From the NCBI GenBank assembly GCA_963924555.1, contig OZ004588.1:4402001-4466000 (forward strand): 64,000 nucleotides of DNA, given 5' to 3'. The translations under genes and the position numbers were made by a program. Under the pieces are notes generated by a model, which ran no database searches, was not told the DNA's origin, and was given only the letters and a program-made list of their open reading frames with translations. This document shows positions 20,801 to 35,800 of the stretch, one piece after another (the first letter of the stretch is position 1; each line of letters starts with the position of its first letter). Source of the DNA: Crambe crambe. Taxonomy: Eukaryota; Porifera; Demospongiae; Poecilosclerida; Crambeidae.

Positions 20801-23800
20801 AGCATCGAAGGTTTGTACAAGCTGAAATCTCATATCTGTAGAGTTTACAGATTGTCATTGACATTACTAGTATATATATATTTTTTAAGGTTAGATTTGA
20901 TCCATAACTAGATCAGTGCCTGCAATCACTCACAACGCTCTCTAGTGAGCATCCAGTTGTTTAGAGTTATCTCTGACTGTATAATTATTTTGGATACATG
21001 CACCATACTTTCATCTCTTATTAAACAGGCAAGTAGAGATGGCTGTGTAAAGTTTAAAAAAAAAAAAAATTCATGAATGAGACTCCTAATTTCAATCTTA
21101 CTTTACTCCCCACAAGTGCTCTTGAAGTACAGAGTAATGCTCTCATGGAAGTAGTATGGGCGTGGTTATTGAAATTAGTAGGAGGGGTAAGCTCTGCACT
21201 TATTTTGAACTTGCCATCCTTACACACCTGTTTTATTTAGAATAAACAATTTTCCTTTATTTGTTCATCACCTTTTTGAGATTACAGATGAAAATATGGT
21301 GCATATATCCAGAATAATTATAGAGCCAGAGATAGTAATGAGATTGCAGAAGAAGTTATGGTGCATGTATCTATAAGAGTCAGAGATATTAAGTAACTAC
21401 ATTATTTTTGTTATAGGTTGTCAATTCATCAGAGGTTTCTTGTATGCATGAGCTGAAATGAATCTGATCTGGAAGGACAAGTTGCTGATGGAGCTCTTAT
21501 CTATACAGTTTATCAGAGAGGGGTAGCTCTCTCTATGTAGGGATGACGTGGACTCCGGATATAGACGTGAAATTAACGAAAGCTACTGTGAATGCTTACT
21601 ACAAGGTGCAGAACGAAATTAATCAGTAATACAGCAAACACTGGATTCTTCTTCATTGATTCTTCTTCTTCTTAGACAACCATGTCTTGCGACCTATTTG
21701 GCTTAACTCGGGGATTTTAGATTCACCAATCCGTCTACTCTGCATCCTCAATCTCAAAGTGTAGTTGGGGTACTAATTTATTGCTATGCCATTGAACTAT
21801 TGTCCCTGAAGAATGAACTCCTGCATATACGTATACATAAAGGAACTACATAAAATAGGCCAGTAGGGGAAAAGTTCATGAAAAAGAGAGCCTACTCCAA
21901 TAACCACACCCACATTACCTAACTACTTATACCCACTATAGGGAGCAAAGTAGGTGCTCTCATGGAAAGTGAAACAGGGATAGAGTAGTTGGAGTGGTTA
22001 TCGAAATTGTGAGGAGTAGGCTTTCTTGTTCATGAACTTTTTTTGAACTTTACATGCCTATTTTTTAGAATAATACTTGCTTGTTGTTGATAATACGGTG
22101 CATATGATTAAAAGAGTCATAGATACTTGATATTCTTTATAACCATTATTAAACTAGATGCTGTGATCCGCTCATCCAAGTTATTCATGTATTGTAGCTT
22201 ATCCGAGGTCTGCATGAGACTGCATGGAACAGCAAACAGAAGTCATTACAGTGAGCTAGCTAGCTAACTAATCCTTGCTGCAAGCTTTATTTGAATGTGC
22301 TCTGTTGGACTCTGTCGCTTTGTTGGACTGAATGTGGTAACTTCTGACTGTGATGCCTATCAGCAGGTGAGCCAATTTAGAAACTGCAATGTCTCACTCT
22401 GAGTACTAAAGCCAACAGAAACTGGCTAGGAAATAGTGTGTATGCGCTCCACCCCCATACTTGGGATTTTTGTGCATGTCTGTTGCATGAAAACGTAAAC
22501 ATTATCTGCCAGCTCAGTTCTAACTGATTTGTGAAAAGATTCTATTACATATACAAATATAAATGCAAAGAGGACAGTGCAGTCTTAAGCGAATAGTATG
22601 GTACATACATGTACACATCATTATTATGATGATAAACAACCAAATGAAGATGGTGATTTGAAAAAGCACATGAAAGATGACACTATGGGTGTTAAGAAGA
22701 TATATCCCAGCATCTGTGCTACCACTACTTAGACCATACTCCCTGACAGCTGCATGCAAGCAACTAACTTTTCTTCCTGAGAAAAATGGTTAGTTGCTTG
22801 TGTGCATGGTTAGTTTCATTAAGTGCACACAATAGCTACAAATCTAGCTAGATGGGGGAGCTACATAGATGCTCAGGACTGCTAGTATTTCTATGAAGCA
22901 GTAATAATAGCAAGCTACATATCAGAATTATTACTAAACTATAGTGAATAATAATTACAAGTAAAATTTACCTTGGTGGATAAACTTGTGTCTGATTTTC
23001 ACGTTTGTAATGACTCAAATCAGTTTGAACAGAGTGTGTAACTTTATATCTCAGGTTAGCCTATAATAAAAAATAATGGGAAATATGGTTTTTTTGCCTT
23101 TTTTTTTTTTTGAGGCTTTTGAATAAGAATTATATACAGTACAAAATTAATGGTTCCTTATTTTCAGCCTTTTCTCTAAATGCAATATCATTTTTCTACT
23201 TTGTCCTTGAAAAAAACAACAAAAAAAAAAACAAAACAAAATAAACAAACAAAAAAACAAGAAAAGAAAAAATAAATAGCAAGGACCAAAATTCACAATT
23301 AGCTACGTAAATAATCCATTCATGAAAAGAGCAGCAACAGCACCCATAAGTGAGTAATTCTGATCATATTCTATCAGAATTTTTAAACCTGAAAAATAAA
23401 TGATTCATGAACATTTTGGGCCTCAAACTTCTAGCTACACCAGGGGTGTGCATTTCATTCCAAGATTTGTTGAGTATATTAAGGGGCACATATGGAGGTA
23501 TTCATGTGGGAAGTGCTTTCCAATGACAAATGGACAGTTTTCTTATCTAGCTCTAAATATTTTAATGTGCCTGCATGAGCATTAGAGCATTCACCATGCA
23601 CACGGAGCTAGATCAGAGTGATCTAAACAATCAAGTGCTCCAGTTGGAACATTCTTATGACTCACCATAGTACCTAGTAAGTTCTGAACTTCTGATAAAC
23701 GTTAAAGAACACAATATTCAAAAAAATAATAAAATTGGCAAATTCCTGAGATTTTCCTGCTTGAAACTAGGTGAAATGCTAGTCTATAAAAGAAGACTTA

Positions 23801-26800
23801 GCTCCTCACCACTAGGCTCCCGTGTACTTTTAGCACAGTTCCTCAAGTGTGCACTGAATATAAAAATGTGGTTTAAAGCACACTTTTCAGAGGATCTGAT
23901 TGGTCACAAGTCTGACTAGCACTACTTATAGCTTACTAATTTTATAGCCTTTCTCCTCAGTTCCCATTCATTCCAATCATAAGAACAACAAATATTAGAC
24001 TCCATAAAATGTGTGTCAGTTTGAGTTCCAATATCACATTTAGTAACTGGTAAGTGGAGCATCTGCTTCTTACCTCCCTAAATTTTGATTATTAAGAAAG
24101 AGTTATGCATTATCATGTCAAAATTAATTCAGGGAGCGAGCACAGCGAGCGAGCTGACTGACTCATTAAAATTGTAAATATATTATATATATCTAGGTCT
24201 ACGCCCCAGGCTTATGTATGTATGTGTGCATGCATAATGCACATGCTCCAATTGTAATCAAGCTAGATCGTTTTCTACAGCCTTTTATCATAAGAGGCAC
24301 TAGGCTTATCATGCTTGCTTGGTTATCTTAAGTGATTGTGGTAAGTATTTTTATGTATGGTTGGAACCACCACTCTTGTCCCTGACAGCAATATCAAGCA
24401 CTGGAGCCTATCAGCTACTTTGCTTGCTTACTGTCTAACTCTTGCACATTGTAGTTGTAGAGGCTGGGTTATTTAAGTACTTTATTACATATAAACTCAA
24501 CAGCAAAATCTAAAGAGTTGTAGCACTAAAGAATACTTGCTTGCTCGCTCGCTTGCTCGCTGTTAAATGTTGCACATTGTCCTAGTAGTACATACTCTAG
24601 TGCCAGGAGTAGCTGCAGAAAAATGTGTGTGCATATCGAGTAGCTGGATAACTTCTGGTGATTTCTTACTGCTCCAAACAGCCATGGCCAAATACCTGAA
24701 TAAATAAATAACAATAAGTAAATACTACAGCAGGACTCTATATTTTAGCCATACTGCTATGAACACTGGTATACTTTCAATACAGCAACCAGAGCTAGAG
24801 AATGTCATATTTTGACAATCCTTACCACAGAGAAAGTGGATACAGGTGTATGCACTACATGTCTGTCTGTTTAGTTATCTGATATCATAATTATCGAGTT
24901 TTTATTTTGAATTATGGTGTGAAATTTACTTATTCATCTCAGGTTTATAATTCAGAGAGCGAGCGAGCTGACTCTAAGGTCATGACTTATTGAAATTGTT
25001 CTATATATCAGAGAGCGTAGTAGCACTCTCTATGTAGGGTTAGTCCGGAACGGGCGTGGCTTCTCTCATTTGAATTTTACAAACTAGACTCTCTTTATCT
25101 CTTTTATTTGCTTATATCTGGAAAACAATGCAGAAAATGATATGTCCGCTCAAACTCCTGTGTCAACAATCGGCACCAGCCGCCGTCTTAATAAATTTTT
25201 ATGATTCATTCATCATCATCAGATTCAATATAACTTCATGATCTTTTCACTTACGACAATCAAATTTATATCCAGTTATAACCATACAATGTGCTTTTAC
25301 CATTCTTATCCACACAGTTTTCCTCAAATAATATCAAAAGACTTTTTCTATAAACGATACAATGTCAGCCATTTTAAAACTAAATCATTCGTCATGTGTG
25401 GCGAAGATATAGAAAAAGTCATGAGTTGCATATAAAAAGTAAGAAGGGGAAAAATTTTATGCTAAATAAAAAGGCCATGTAGGGTTAGTTTGTACTTTTA
25501 CCTGTAGCAATTTCTGTGAACAAATGTCAAAACTATGCTGCCTTCAATAATAATCCCTACATCACTGCCTAAACCAAGCAGAACACTTTTACACTGACAT
25601 GAATTAAAGCAGCTTGGTGGGAGGCAGATTATTATTGAAGGCAGCATAATTTTGACGTTTGTTCACAGAAACTGATACAGGTAAAAATACAGACTAACCC
25701 TACATGGCCTTTTTATTTAGCATAAAATTTTCCCCCTTCATATATATATAGGTCTACACTCCAAAATGCCCCAGGCAGGTACAAGCATATGTAGCACAAT
25801 AGAAGCACCCAGTATGAAATTATGAGCATGCCCCAATTACTTGATTGATTTCTATATCACTTTGTTATAGCAAGGTGGATTGTACTATAGGTTCTAGGCT
25901 TATCTAAGTGGATTGTAAGCACTAAACTTACGTAAAAGTGCTTTGTGGTAAGTACTACAGCTTTCTATGCATGCAGCTGCCTGCCACTTACATCACTCAA
26001 CAACAAAGATTTGAAGCACAAATGACTATCAGCTCTAAGCCATAGGAATACTATACATTATTCTTGCTCGCTTGCTGTCAAATGTTTCACACTGCCCTAC
26101 TACTATACTCACTATCAATAGAAATGTTTGCATCTATACTGCTAAAATATAACAATCACAATAGCATAATGTGGACAGAACAAACCAAAGGGCCATGGCT
26201 TTCTAAATAAGTAAAGGGAAACTTTACACATACCATACTTATGCTTGGGGCATTTTGGAGTGTAGACCTTGCCTGGGTTATAAACAACCCGAGTCCTGAG
26301 GGCACAGCCCGAGTGCAAGGGTTGTTTATAATCCATAAAACCCATGGCATCCATGTTATAACTATTTTATATCTAGCTAAGGTGAGTATAGACTAGGCTA
26401 GCTACAGTAAAGTAACTTTACCTTGATGCTTTAGCGGCCGCGCTGTCTCCATGGAGATTAAATGTTTCCATGGACTACGGACATTATGGCTTATAAACCA
26501 CACCGCGGGCCTTTGATCTCACCCACGCATGGGATATAAATATAATAAATTTTAATGAGTCATGACCTGAGAGTCAGCTCGCTCCCTGAATAATAATGTG
26601 GATGCATGTCACTAATTGCATGGCAGGCAAGTAGGATCAAGTTGTATACTTTCTACCAACAATCAATTATTTAATGCTAAATTATCAATTGCTATGTAGA
26701 GAGCAACAAGCAAGACTCATTATATCGAATTTCATTTGTGCCCTCCCTCCCTCTCCCTCTCCTCTTTGTTGGACTCCTAAGAGTGTCAAGCTTCATTATT

Positions 26801-29800
26801 GAGTTGAGCCCATAGCGAGTACTTATGGCTCCATCTGCCCTTCCAAGAAATGTATGCTGTTAGTAATATGACTTAGACTTACTCATCAGGGTTTGTAGCG
26901 AATTTCAAAGCAGCATCAATACTAGAGAAAGCATAATATTTTCCTTTATGATGAAGGATTCCAATGCTGGGATTAGCAGGAAGTAAGAACCTATCATACA
27001 CAGTGAATGCATATCCACAATATCCCTAGGGAAAAAATTTTTTTGCAGCATATAACATAGATATTAATAATACAATTGTATGAAAACTGACAGTGGATGA
27101 CCTCTATCGACTTCGTCTTCCCGAAGTGTGAGGAGGTGGCGGCTGTAGACTAAGTGTAAATTGGGGTTAGCTCAGATGGGGCAAAATTATTACTTATCAA
27201 GGGTGATGGATATCTGGAAAAGGCTGCGTAAACATTATTTCATTATTTCCCAGAAACTAGAGTCAAGTCATAGTTAGAGAGAAAGCTGCAAGTTTCTTGC
27301 TCTAATGCCTAGAAAGAGCAACAAGGTACCAAAGGTAGCATAGTTAACTTAGCTATATAGCCAAGCTGGAAAGTCTACCTAAGTTTTAGTGATTTCCTAT
27401 GTGACTCTCTCCTGCTGTGTACAGAGCTTTCATGGCTGACTAAGCTCTAAACTTGGATCTAGGATCTAGAACCATAGGCTCAAATTGTGCTACAATTTCA
27501 CTGAATTATCTGTGCTTTTGCTGAGTATTTGAAGATGGCATGGCTCTAGTATGATAGTAAAGATGGGAAACAACCTCACTCAAATTTGAAAAGTTGTGCC
27601 ATCTGGACTCAGATCAGGTTGTTAATAATAATATGAAACCCTGGCATCCACATTCTAACTATTTATATCCTGCTATAACTAGTATAGACAAGGTTAGTAA
27701 AGTAACTTTTATCATGACACTTTAATAGCAGCCATGCGATCTTGTCTTAAATGTTTCATGGATGACAGGCAATATGACTTTTATGGTTGCCCATGCATGG
27801 GATATTAATATAGCTTTAAAGGTAGGAATTCTCTGACACAATAACAGCCTGATATTAGTTAGACACACAGAAGTTTGGAAGGTAAAGTTTCTTACTGGAA
27901 TAGAGAGTATAATAACTGTTTTTGGTGTAGGATATGTTGCTAAAAAGTTTATAGGCTTATCAATTTGTGGGATTAGAACAGGACCAAAATAAATTTAGAA
28001 GTCAAGTGTTTGGTATCTTTTAGTAGTATAATAGTTTGTTTATTGGATAATATATGCTATAATATTATTGATTCATAGCTTTCTTTTAAACTATGGGTTG
28101 AAATTATATTAATTGTTTGATATCAAAGCTCTCTGCACAAGAACGGGCATCTATAGATGGATGGAGAGGAAGACTAAACTCTTCATCTCTCAAAACTTGA
28201 ACCTCACATTAATTTGTTGTAGTCTATACATAAATTTTTATAAAACCAAAACATGGAAACACTCTAGCCCAGCTAATATTAAGCTACTAATATCTTTTGT
28301 AGAACTTGACCTTGAAGAAGCCATTCGGTAACTAGGCATTCATATCTCATGTGAAAATTTCCCAGCAAACATGGATAGCACATGCATGGTAGTATCAAGT
28401 TTCTGATCCTGTTCTGTGTCTGATAAAATCATGTTAAACTACAATATTACTATCTCCACAGAGGGAGAATAAAAAGTGATAATTCTCATTATCACTTTCA
28501 ATGGCCTATAAAATCTCTTTGTCAATCGAATAGACTGCTTCTCTAACATCTTATTATAATTTTCATCCATGCAGTCTTTACAATATGCATTGTAGTGTCA
28601 TCATAAATGCACAATCTACGTATGATACACAAAAATTAAGATGTGGACTAGCAATCAATTACCTTTCAGCACTGTTAGAATGTCAGAGAAAAAAATTGCA
28701 GAAAAACAGATGGCATGATGGCACCATTATTCTTAATACCAGGACAATGATCCTTTCCACTATGATCCTATCTATAATTACCTTGAATTCAAGAGGGAGA
28801 GTATAAAAATTTTTGGTGGTTTCTGGAAAAAGAAAACTAGCCTTTCGAAGTTTGTCAGGATTAACCCGACCCTCAGAACCAAGCACCTATAAAATACCAC
28901 ATATGTGATTGAGGCAAACATGAATTATCCAACACTAGCTGGAAAATTATGTATCTTATACATGGTCTACAGCTCTGCTTATGGGCCTGGCACTAATAAA
29001 GGAAGGCTGCACATACTCTATAAATGTACAATCGTATGTTTGTTATCTAAATTATTATCAACCACTGCTAGCTCAACATCATGTGCTGAGGGTTTACACT
29101 TCAGTGCTTTAAATAGTGCAGTAAATAATTTACAATTGCTCAAAATAAAAGAGCAGGTAAGATGAACAGAATGGTGAATTGATATTGTAAGTTAGGTTTC
29201 AGTTATAGGTATGTAGAAACTACATGTCCTTTTTTGGCCGACTTTACATAAAATATGACTACTTTTAGAAGTATGACACGTGCTACTTTATGATTTACTT
29301 TATAAAGTATGGCAGTACTTATTCTACTTTTACATTACAATGTAATGTTAATTATGGTGAAGTTCTTAAAAGGATCAAGATAATCATAAAGTTGACCACA
29401 ATACTTAATTAGGCCTTTCACATAAGCTGTTTTGGTTGCCCAAGCTCCACTGGAGGTAATACTGTATAGCAGGAAATATTGACAGGAAATATATTATACA
29501 ATTTCCTCATAAAAATATGATATTTAATGCACGTGCATTGCTCATGCGTGCTGTGTACAGCTAGCTAGCTTTAGCATGGATACTCTCCAGTTGTGTGAGA
29601 GGCCATTACGTCTACAAAAGTGTATTGACTCCAGTTCTTGGGGGAAGAATTAGAGTGTAGAAGAGAGACTGAAAGCAACCCTTATGCTGTTGCTGTTCTT
29701 AAGATGGCTGCAATCATTACGCTCTCAATTCTTTGTGCTATCACGGGTTCAAGGTGCTACTCCTCTGATTTACCCCATAGGCCTATCAATATTCTTTTGG

Positions 29801-32800
29801 CTTTCTCTCCAGCAAGATTTAAATCTTCACTGGATAAAGAGCTACACACACCTTTATCAGAGGATTGGATTATCCTTCTTTGGTAGAAAAGACATAGTAT
29901 GGCAGCGTGACTTTTCGACGGTTGGCGATATGATGCTTAAACCATCAAAGCATCAAATTAAAATCATTGTCAATATTTCCAACTATACAGTAGTGAGCCT
30001 AGGTCAAGTTGGCGGTTTAAGCATATTTCAAAAAATAAAACTGTCAAAAAGTCGCGCTGCCATACTATGTCTCTTCTACTGAAGAAGGAGAATCCAGTTC
30101 TGGCTGATAAAGATGTGTGCAGCTCTTTATCCTGTGAAGATTATAAAGCTTGCTGGAGAGAAAGCCAAATTCGAAACTGATACTCCCTGGGGTAAATCAG
30201 AGGAGTAGTGCTTTGAACCTGTGATAGAACAAAGAATTGATGAGCCATCCATCACTGTAGTGATTGCAGCCGTCTCAAGAACAGCAACAGCATAAGGGTA
30301 GCTTTCAGTCTCTCTTCTACACATAATTGTATTTCAATTCAGACAGCCCAACAAGGTGGTAGGTTAGAGATAGTTTTAAATCTTCTGGATCCAGACTGTC
30401 GATACCAATTTTGCCTTAAAACTAAGAGGTCTAAACTATAAATGCACTTCTATTTTAGGAGTTTCTGGGACTGTATCCAGGCCCCCCTTTTAACCTCATG
30501 CCCAGGCCCCCTTAACCTCGAAGATGCAGGCATTTCAACAGATGACTGTACTCCACTTCAAGAACAAGAATTGGATGAAGGGATTTATTCTATAAAACAG
30601 GACAATCCTAATGATAGCTTATTAGGTGGTGCTTAATAATACATGATGCTTACATGAAGTGCTCCAGTACTTACATGAAGTGCTCCAGTACTTTCACCAA
30701 GTGCTCCGACAATAATTGTGCAGAAATCTATTTAGAGAAGAAGTGTCCAGATTTTGTTTACCAGATTGTGTAAAATCAGATCATGGGGGAGAAAACATTA
30801 CATGATTGGCAATCACAATTTTAATTATTCTTGAATAGTTACTGGAAGTTCTGTTCATAATAAAAGAGTTGAACGTCTCTGGTGTGATGTATAGAGTAAT
30901 TTCACTGATAGTGAAGTTTAGAAAGATCCTCTGAATGAGGTTGACTTGTATTGTTCATATTTGCATCAATAAATGTAGTAGCTGAGTTCAAAGAAAGTAG
31001 GAACCATGCTTTCTTGAGCAAAGGGAATATAACTCCTTGAAGGATTAAATCATGTGCTAAGTAATGGCAAGGCACTTAAAGTTTGGGATTATAAGACAGT
31101 GCTGTAGGAGTTGAATCATTGGGGAACAGGTATTCAAAATGCGACACTCCAACAACTTTCTATTACTACTAGCTCGGAAAGTGGTACTGTATTGTACTGA
31201 AATGCTGTGATTTGGCAATCACACTTAGTACTGTGTTGTTGTGGTTGTTGTGTTTTGTTCATTAATTTGATTTTGGATATGACTTAGGTGCACATAGCTA
31301 TTAACAGTGTAATGTCTGGGCATGCTACTTTATAAATGACACTACTTTAAGTTAACCAAGTGGTCAACTTAAAGTAGTGTCATACTTTATCACTTTATGT
31401 ACTTTATAAAGCAGTGTCATACTTTATAAAGAAGCATCATACTTTGTCAAACTTGATAAAGTTTTGTCATACGAAAGTAGAGTCATAATATGAAGTTTCG
31501 ACCAAAAAAAAAACCACATAAGTTTCAGCTGTACTCTGTTTAACTTGTCATAACTATTAATCACTTATTACTATACATGGATTGATGCATGATAACATGC
31601 ATAAATATAAGGATTGTACTTGCTAGTTAGTAATACCGACAAACTAGCTATTGATATTACAGTTTAGATCTGATACCTCAGACTGTCTTTGTTCATCAGT
31701 TAAAATATCAGATGAAATTACCAAAGATTTGAACTCAGAGCTATCTGATATATCCAGAGCATTCTAAAAAGCAATATAAAATGCAGCATACAATAATGTA
31801 TTCATAAATACAATAGCCTGTACATTCAAAACCGGGGCAAAATGAAAATACTACCTTATAATTCACCATCCAATACAGTCCCTCATAAGTAATTTGAAAG
31901 ATTGGTAAAGACATCACAGTGAGTGGATGAAAATTACCTTTGTAAAAGGTGACAGACTTGTAAGAATATTATTCAGAACACTTAGCAGTACCACTTCATC
32001 TTGAAATTCTGACCAAATTTGAGATAAAGAAACGAAGAAAGGCTGCATAATTACAACAAAGTAATTTTAAATTCTGTAAAGATAATGTTAACTAACATAA
32101 ACTTGTGATGTTGGAACAGCTGACTTAGACTGAACAGTATCCTTCAAAGTATCCATTTTAACTCTGAAATCCTGCTCCAACTGATCCAAATGTTGGGCAC
32201 AAATCAATATATCACGCTGCAAGATAATGCACACAACAGTTGATACAATCTTAGTCATGTAGCTAAATACCCAATGATCTCTTGAAGTTAACATAGTACA
32301 ATACTTGGTTTCAATTACATCTTACTACTAAAGAGTTTACAGTGAATGAACAAAGAGACTATCAGGGCAGGCAAAAGTTACCGACTTTGGGATGTCCAAG
32401 TTCATGGACATGAACCCCACTAACACAGTGTCCAGGAACCTCAGCCTACATGCCTCCAGAGGCAACGACAACACCACCTCGCTTAGCCCAGGCTCTAAAA
32501 TTATGCAGAGGCAGGAAATAGAGCCTGGTACCCACTATTTGTGCATGCGCCAAAAATTTCACGCGAAATTCCCACCTATTACACTTGATGACGGTGTGTA
32601 ATGTCACAATATGTAACTACGTGTATGAGCATGCACTATAAGATACCAAGAAATGAAATTCTCTGGAGAAGAGAAGACAAGACTGGCACTTTAAGAACTA
32701 TTCATAGTGACAAGAATTTCTTTATCCATAAGCCGCTCTCCCTTAAATCCAGAGGAGATGATCACAGCCTCAGCTCTGCACTATTCCCCAACAAATAAAC

Positions 32801-35800
32801 GAACGGAGAGAATTGCTTGCTGCTCCTTGTTCAGTACTAGGCAGCCGAGATAGGGCGTAAAACAAACACACCATCCGTGAAGAAGAACTGGTGAACTAGA
32901 GCTAGTCTGCTGCAGTGCTGATTCAGCAGTATTGCGTCATGCATCACGGAAGATTACTGAGAGATTACAATTCCCCCCAATCATGGGGGAAAATTGACGC
33001 ATGCGCAAACAGTGGGTACCAGGCTCTTTTGTCTGCCTCCGCAAAATTAGAGCCTGGGGACGAGGCTACACCTCGCCATTCCAGGGCCCCTTTTGGGAGT
33101 GTGGCATTAGGCCCCACTCCCTCCTTTGTGAGTCATGAAGGATGTCTGTGTAGAGACACACTCCCCCCATACTCTAGCACACACACTCCCCCCATACTCT
33201 AGCACGAGGTCACCCTCTAGCCTTAGCGCCCCTATCCACAAGGGGGAGGGAGGTTGGGCAACCTTGCCCAGATGTTAGGCTGACGATAGCACTCGAGGTG
33301 GGCGATGGGGGTGACTGGGCCTGGGAACCATGGCCATGCAGCTATTTAGCAAACTAGGGGAGTGGCCCCTGTAAACTACTAATCATTGTAAGGTGAATAG
33401 TCTAGCTATGTGACCCTGGACAGATGTCAAAATGTTGCATATAGAATGTACTTAATGCACATAGACATAGATAATGTAATTGCACTGATTGATTTCTAGA
33501 GTCAGGGTATATCAATTGCTGTTTTGTGCATGTAGTAAATAACATATGCAGCTGCATGGCTGAACAGCCACTAGTTGGAGATTGAAAAGTACTACTTGCT
33601 CACTAGTACTGCTGTGAATTGACTGGAAAGCCGAAGTACATGTACATTAAAGTGAATGGAAGACAAAACACTGGCACATCATCAGCAATAGGTAAATCCA
33701 TAGAGTACAAATTCCTTGAAATGGAGATGACCCAAGAAGAACAATTTACTGAATGCAAATGTTGCTACATACCAAGTAGAAAAATTAATATTAAAAATGT
33801 CCTAATAATGTTTCTGCTCTTACATGCACTCTAGAGCTTCATTCTTCCCATCTGAGAACTTACTACTGTCATAAAAGAGCAGGAAATCATCTTTTTCTCA
33901 GCCAAACACTGGTTTTTTCCCCCTAGCTACGTAATTCGATGTCATGTACTAACACATTGACTATGCATGGTGGTACGTTTCACGCGCACGCGCAATGATG
34001 CACAATGATGTGTATCAAGCACGTGCATATTAGCTATAGCTATACCTAGCTAGCTAGCTAGCTAGACATGCTCTACTAACAGTACTCACAAAGGACAAAA
34101 AGACTGCAAGCTCAGGCTCGCAGTCACTATGCGGTAACTCTACACCGTGAAATGCTTCTGGGCCGTCTTTGCCAACAAATCAAGCCCATTATGACATGAA
34201 GAGAACTGACTAAAAGACAGCAATGAACAAAAATAGAGATTCCAGTGTACACGAATTAGTGATCGTTTGAAGTGCCAAAGAGAGAGCCACAGTGAAGGAG
34301 AATATCAGAACTAAGACTTTGAGGCTTCCAAACAATGAGAGAATCCAGTACACATACTTCAATCAAGCCATGTGTGACAATAACCATTCAAAACGGCAGT
34401 TCTAAGTGTTGAACAGCAAGAATATTAGCTAATTAGGCGAGCGAGCCACACACTTGTGATGCAAATTGAGATTCGTGTGCACTTTTATGCCCATGCAGCA
34501 GTGTTCAGCAATTCCTTCAAACATTATAATCGTTCTTGTAGGACTCTGGCTTCAAGCTGGTGATCCCTCAGTGTATCTTTACTTGTCTCTTATATACTCA
34601 CTATAAAGCATTTAAATAAATAGAAATAAAATTTAAAAAGTCAAAGGTTGCACTTAAGTCCAGAGGCATTCCTAGTCTTTTAAAAGACTAACTTGTTAAA
34701 GGAGAGGGGAGGGATTGAAGGAAATCACCACCCTCAATCACAAATAGACAGCATTGTGCTCAACTGAAAAGAACAACCATGTATTCTGTATGGGGAAATT
34801 GAAATAATTTGGGGAGGACTTTAGTGAACTACTGAAGGACAGCAAGAATGAGAAAAATAACTCATCTGAGAGGAACATAGATAATGTGCTCTGAGGGATA
34901 GCTTTGTAACTAACCATTAGTACTTTAATAAATGCTTCTAGCTGTCTGCAATTAATTAAACATTGCTTCATAACCAAAACAGACAGTTTAGTTGGAACAG
35001 AATGTGGAGATTCCATGACATGAAGCAATACCCCTAATAAAATAAGAAAAAGAAAATGACAATATATCTAGAGCAATTATGAATTGCATACTTATTATAA
35101 TTATGCACAAGTATAGCAGCTATAAGAAGGTCGACAGAAATCAGAATGGACAGGATTGAGTCTAAGATGTTGTAGTTGTAATTAAGCTAGGATGAAGAAA
35201 CTGCTTTACAGTAAAGGCAAAAGTTTTGGTAAGTGCTGCTGCAAAATATCAATGGAGTGGAAATTAAGCTAGACTTTAATCATTTTGCACATTTGCTTAG
35301 TGATATATATGAAAAGCTGCTGTGGAGTAAATTCTAACCTGTTAATTCAAATGCCAGCTTTAATATCTTGGCCATTTCTTGATCAGCAGTTTGACTTGTC
35401 ACTTGAAGAGCATCACGAAGTATTAGTGGCACTATATAAATTTAGAATACAGCTAAATAATTTTCACCGTATACTTCTCAATAATTATAACAGTAGTGAT
35501 GGGCACAATTACTAGAGGAATATTTATAGGTTCCTAAGTCAGAAAAATTTATATCACCTCTGAGCACTGAGAGGCAAAGATGGTTGGCAGAGTTTCAACT
35601 TTAAGTTAGAGAGAAGTTCCCTCTGGTGCTAGGAAGCTCTAACCAAAGCTGAAAGAAGAGCAACAAGGTACCAGGGCACAGATAACTTAATAAGTTCCAT
35701 ATTTCCAAGCGTGTAAGAAGAAAAACTTGTCTGAGTTTCAATCTTTGTGCATGAAGCTTTCTAGCTAACTTTCATTTGAAGCCTATATATTCTGGTTACT

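Noticed and set aside
27896-27990. Exon-like piece on the minus strand (FGPVLIPQIDKP) with splice-like ends
   Set aside because: CFAP206 exons 28886-28782 and 27025-26883 already join in phase across LEFK|GYC, as in the family, so nothing is missing between them.
28480-28560. Second exon-like piece on the minus strand in the same intron
   Set aside because: Same reason; it also lacks clear splice sites and family similarity.
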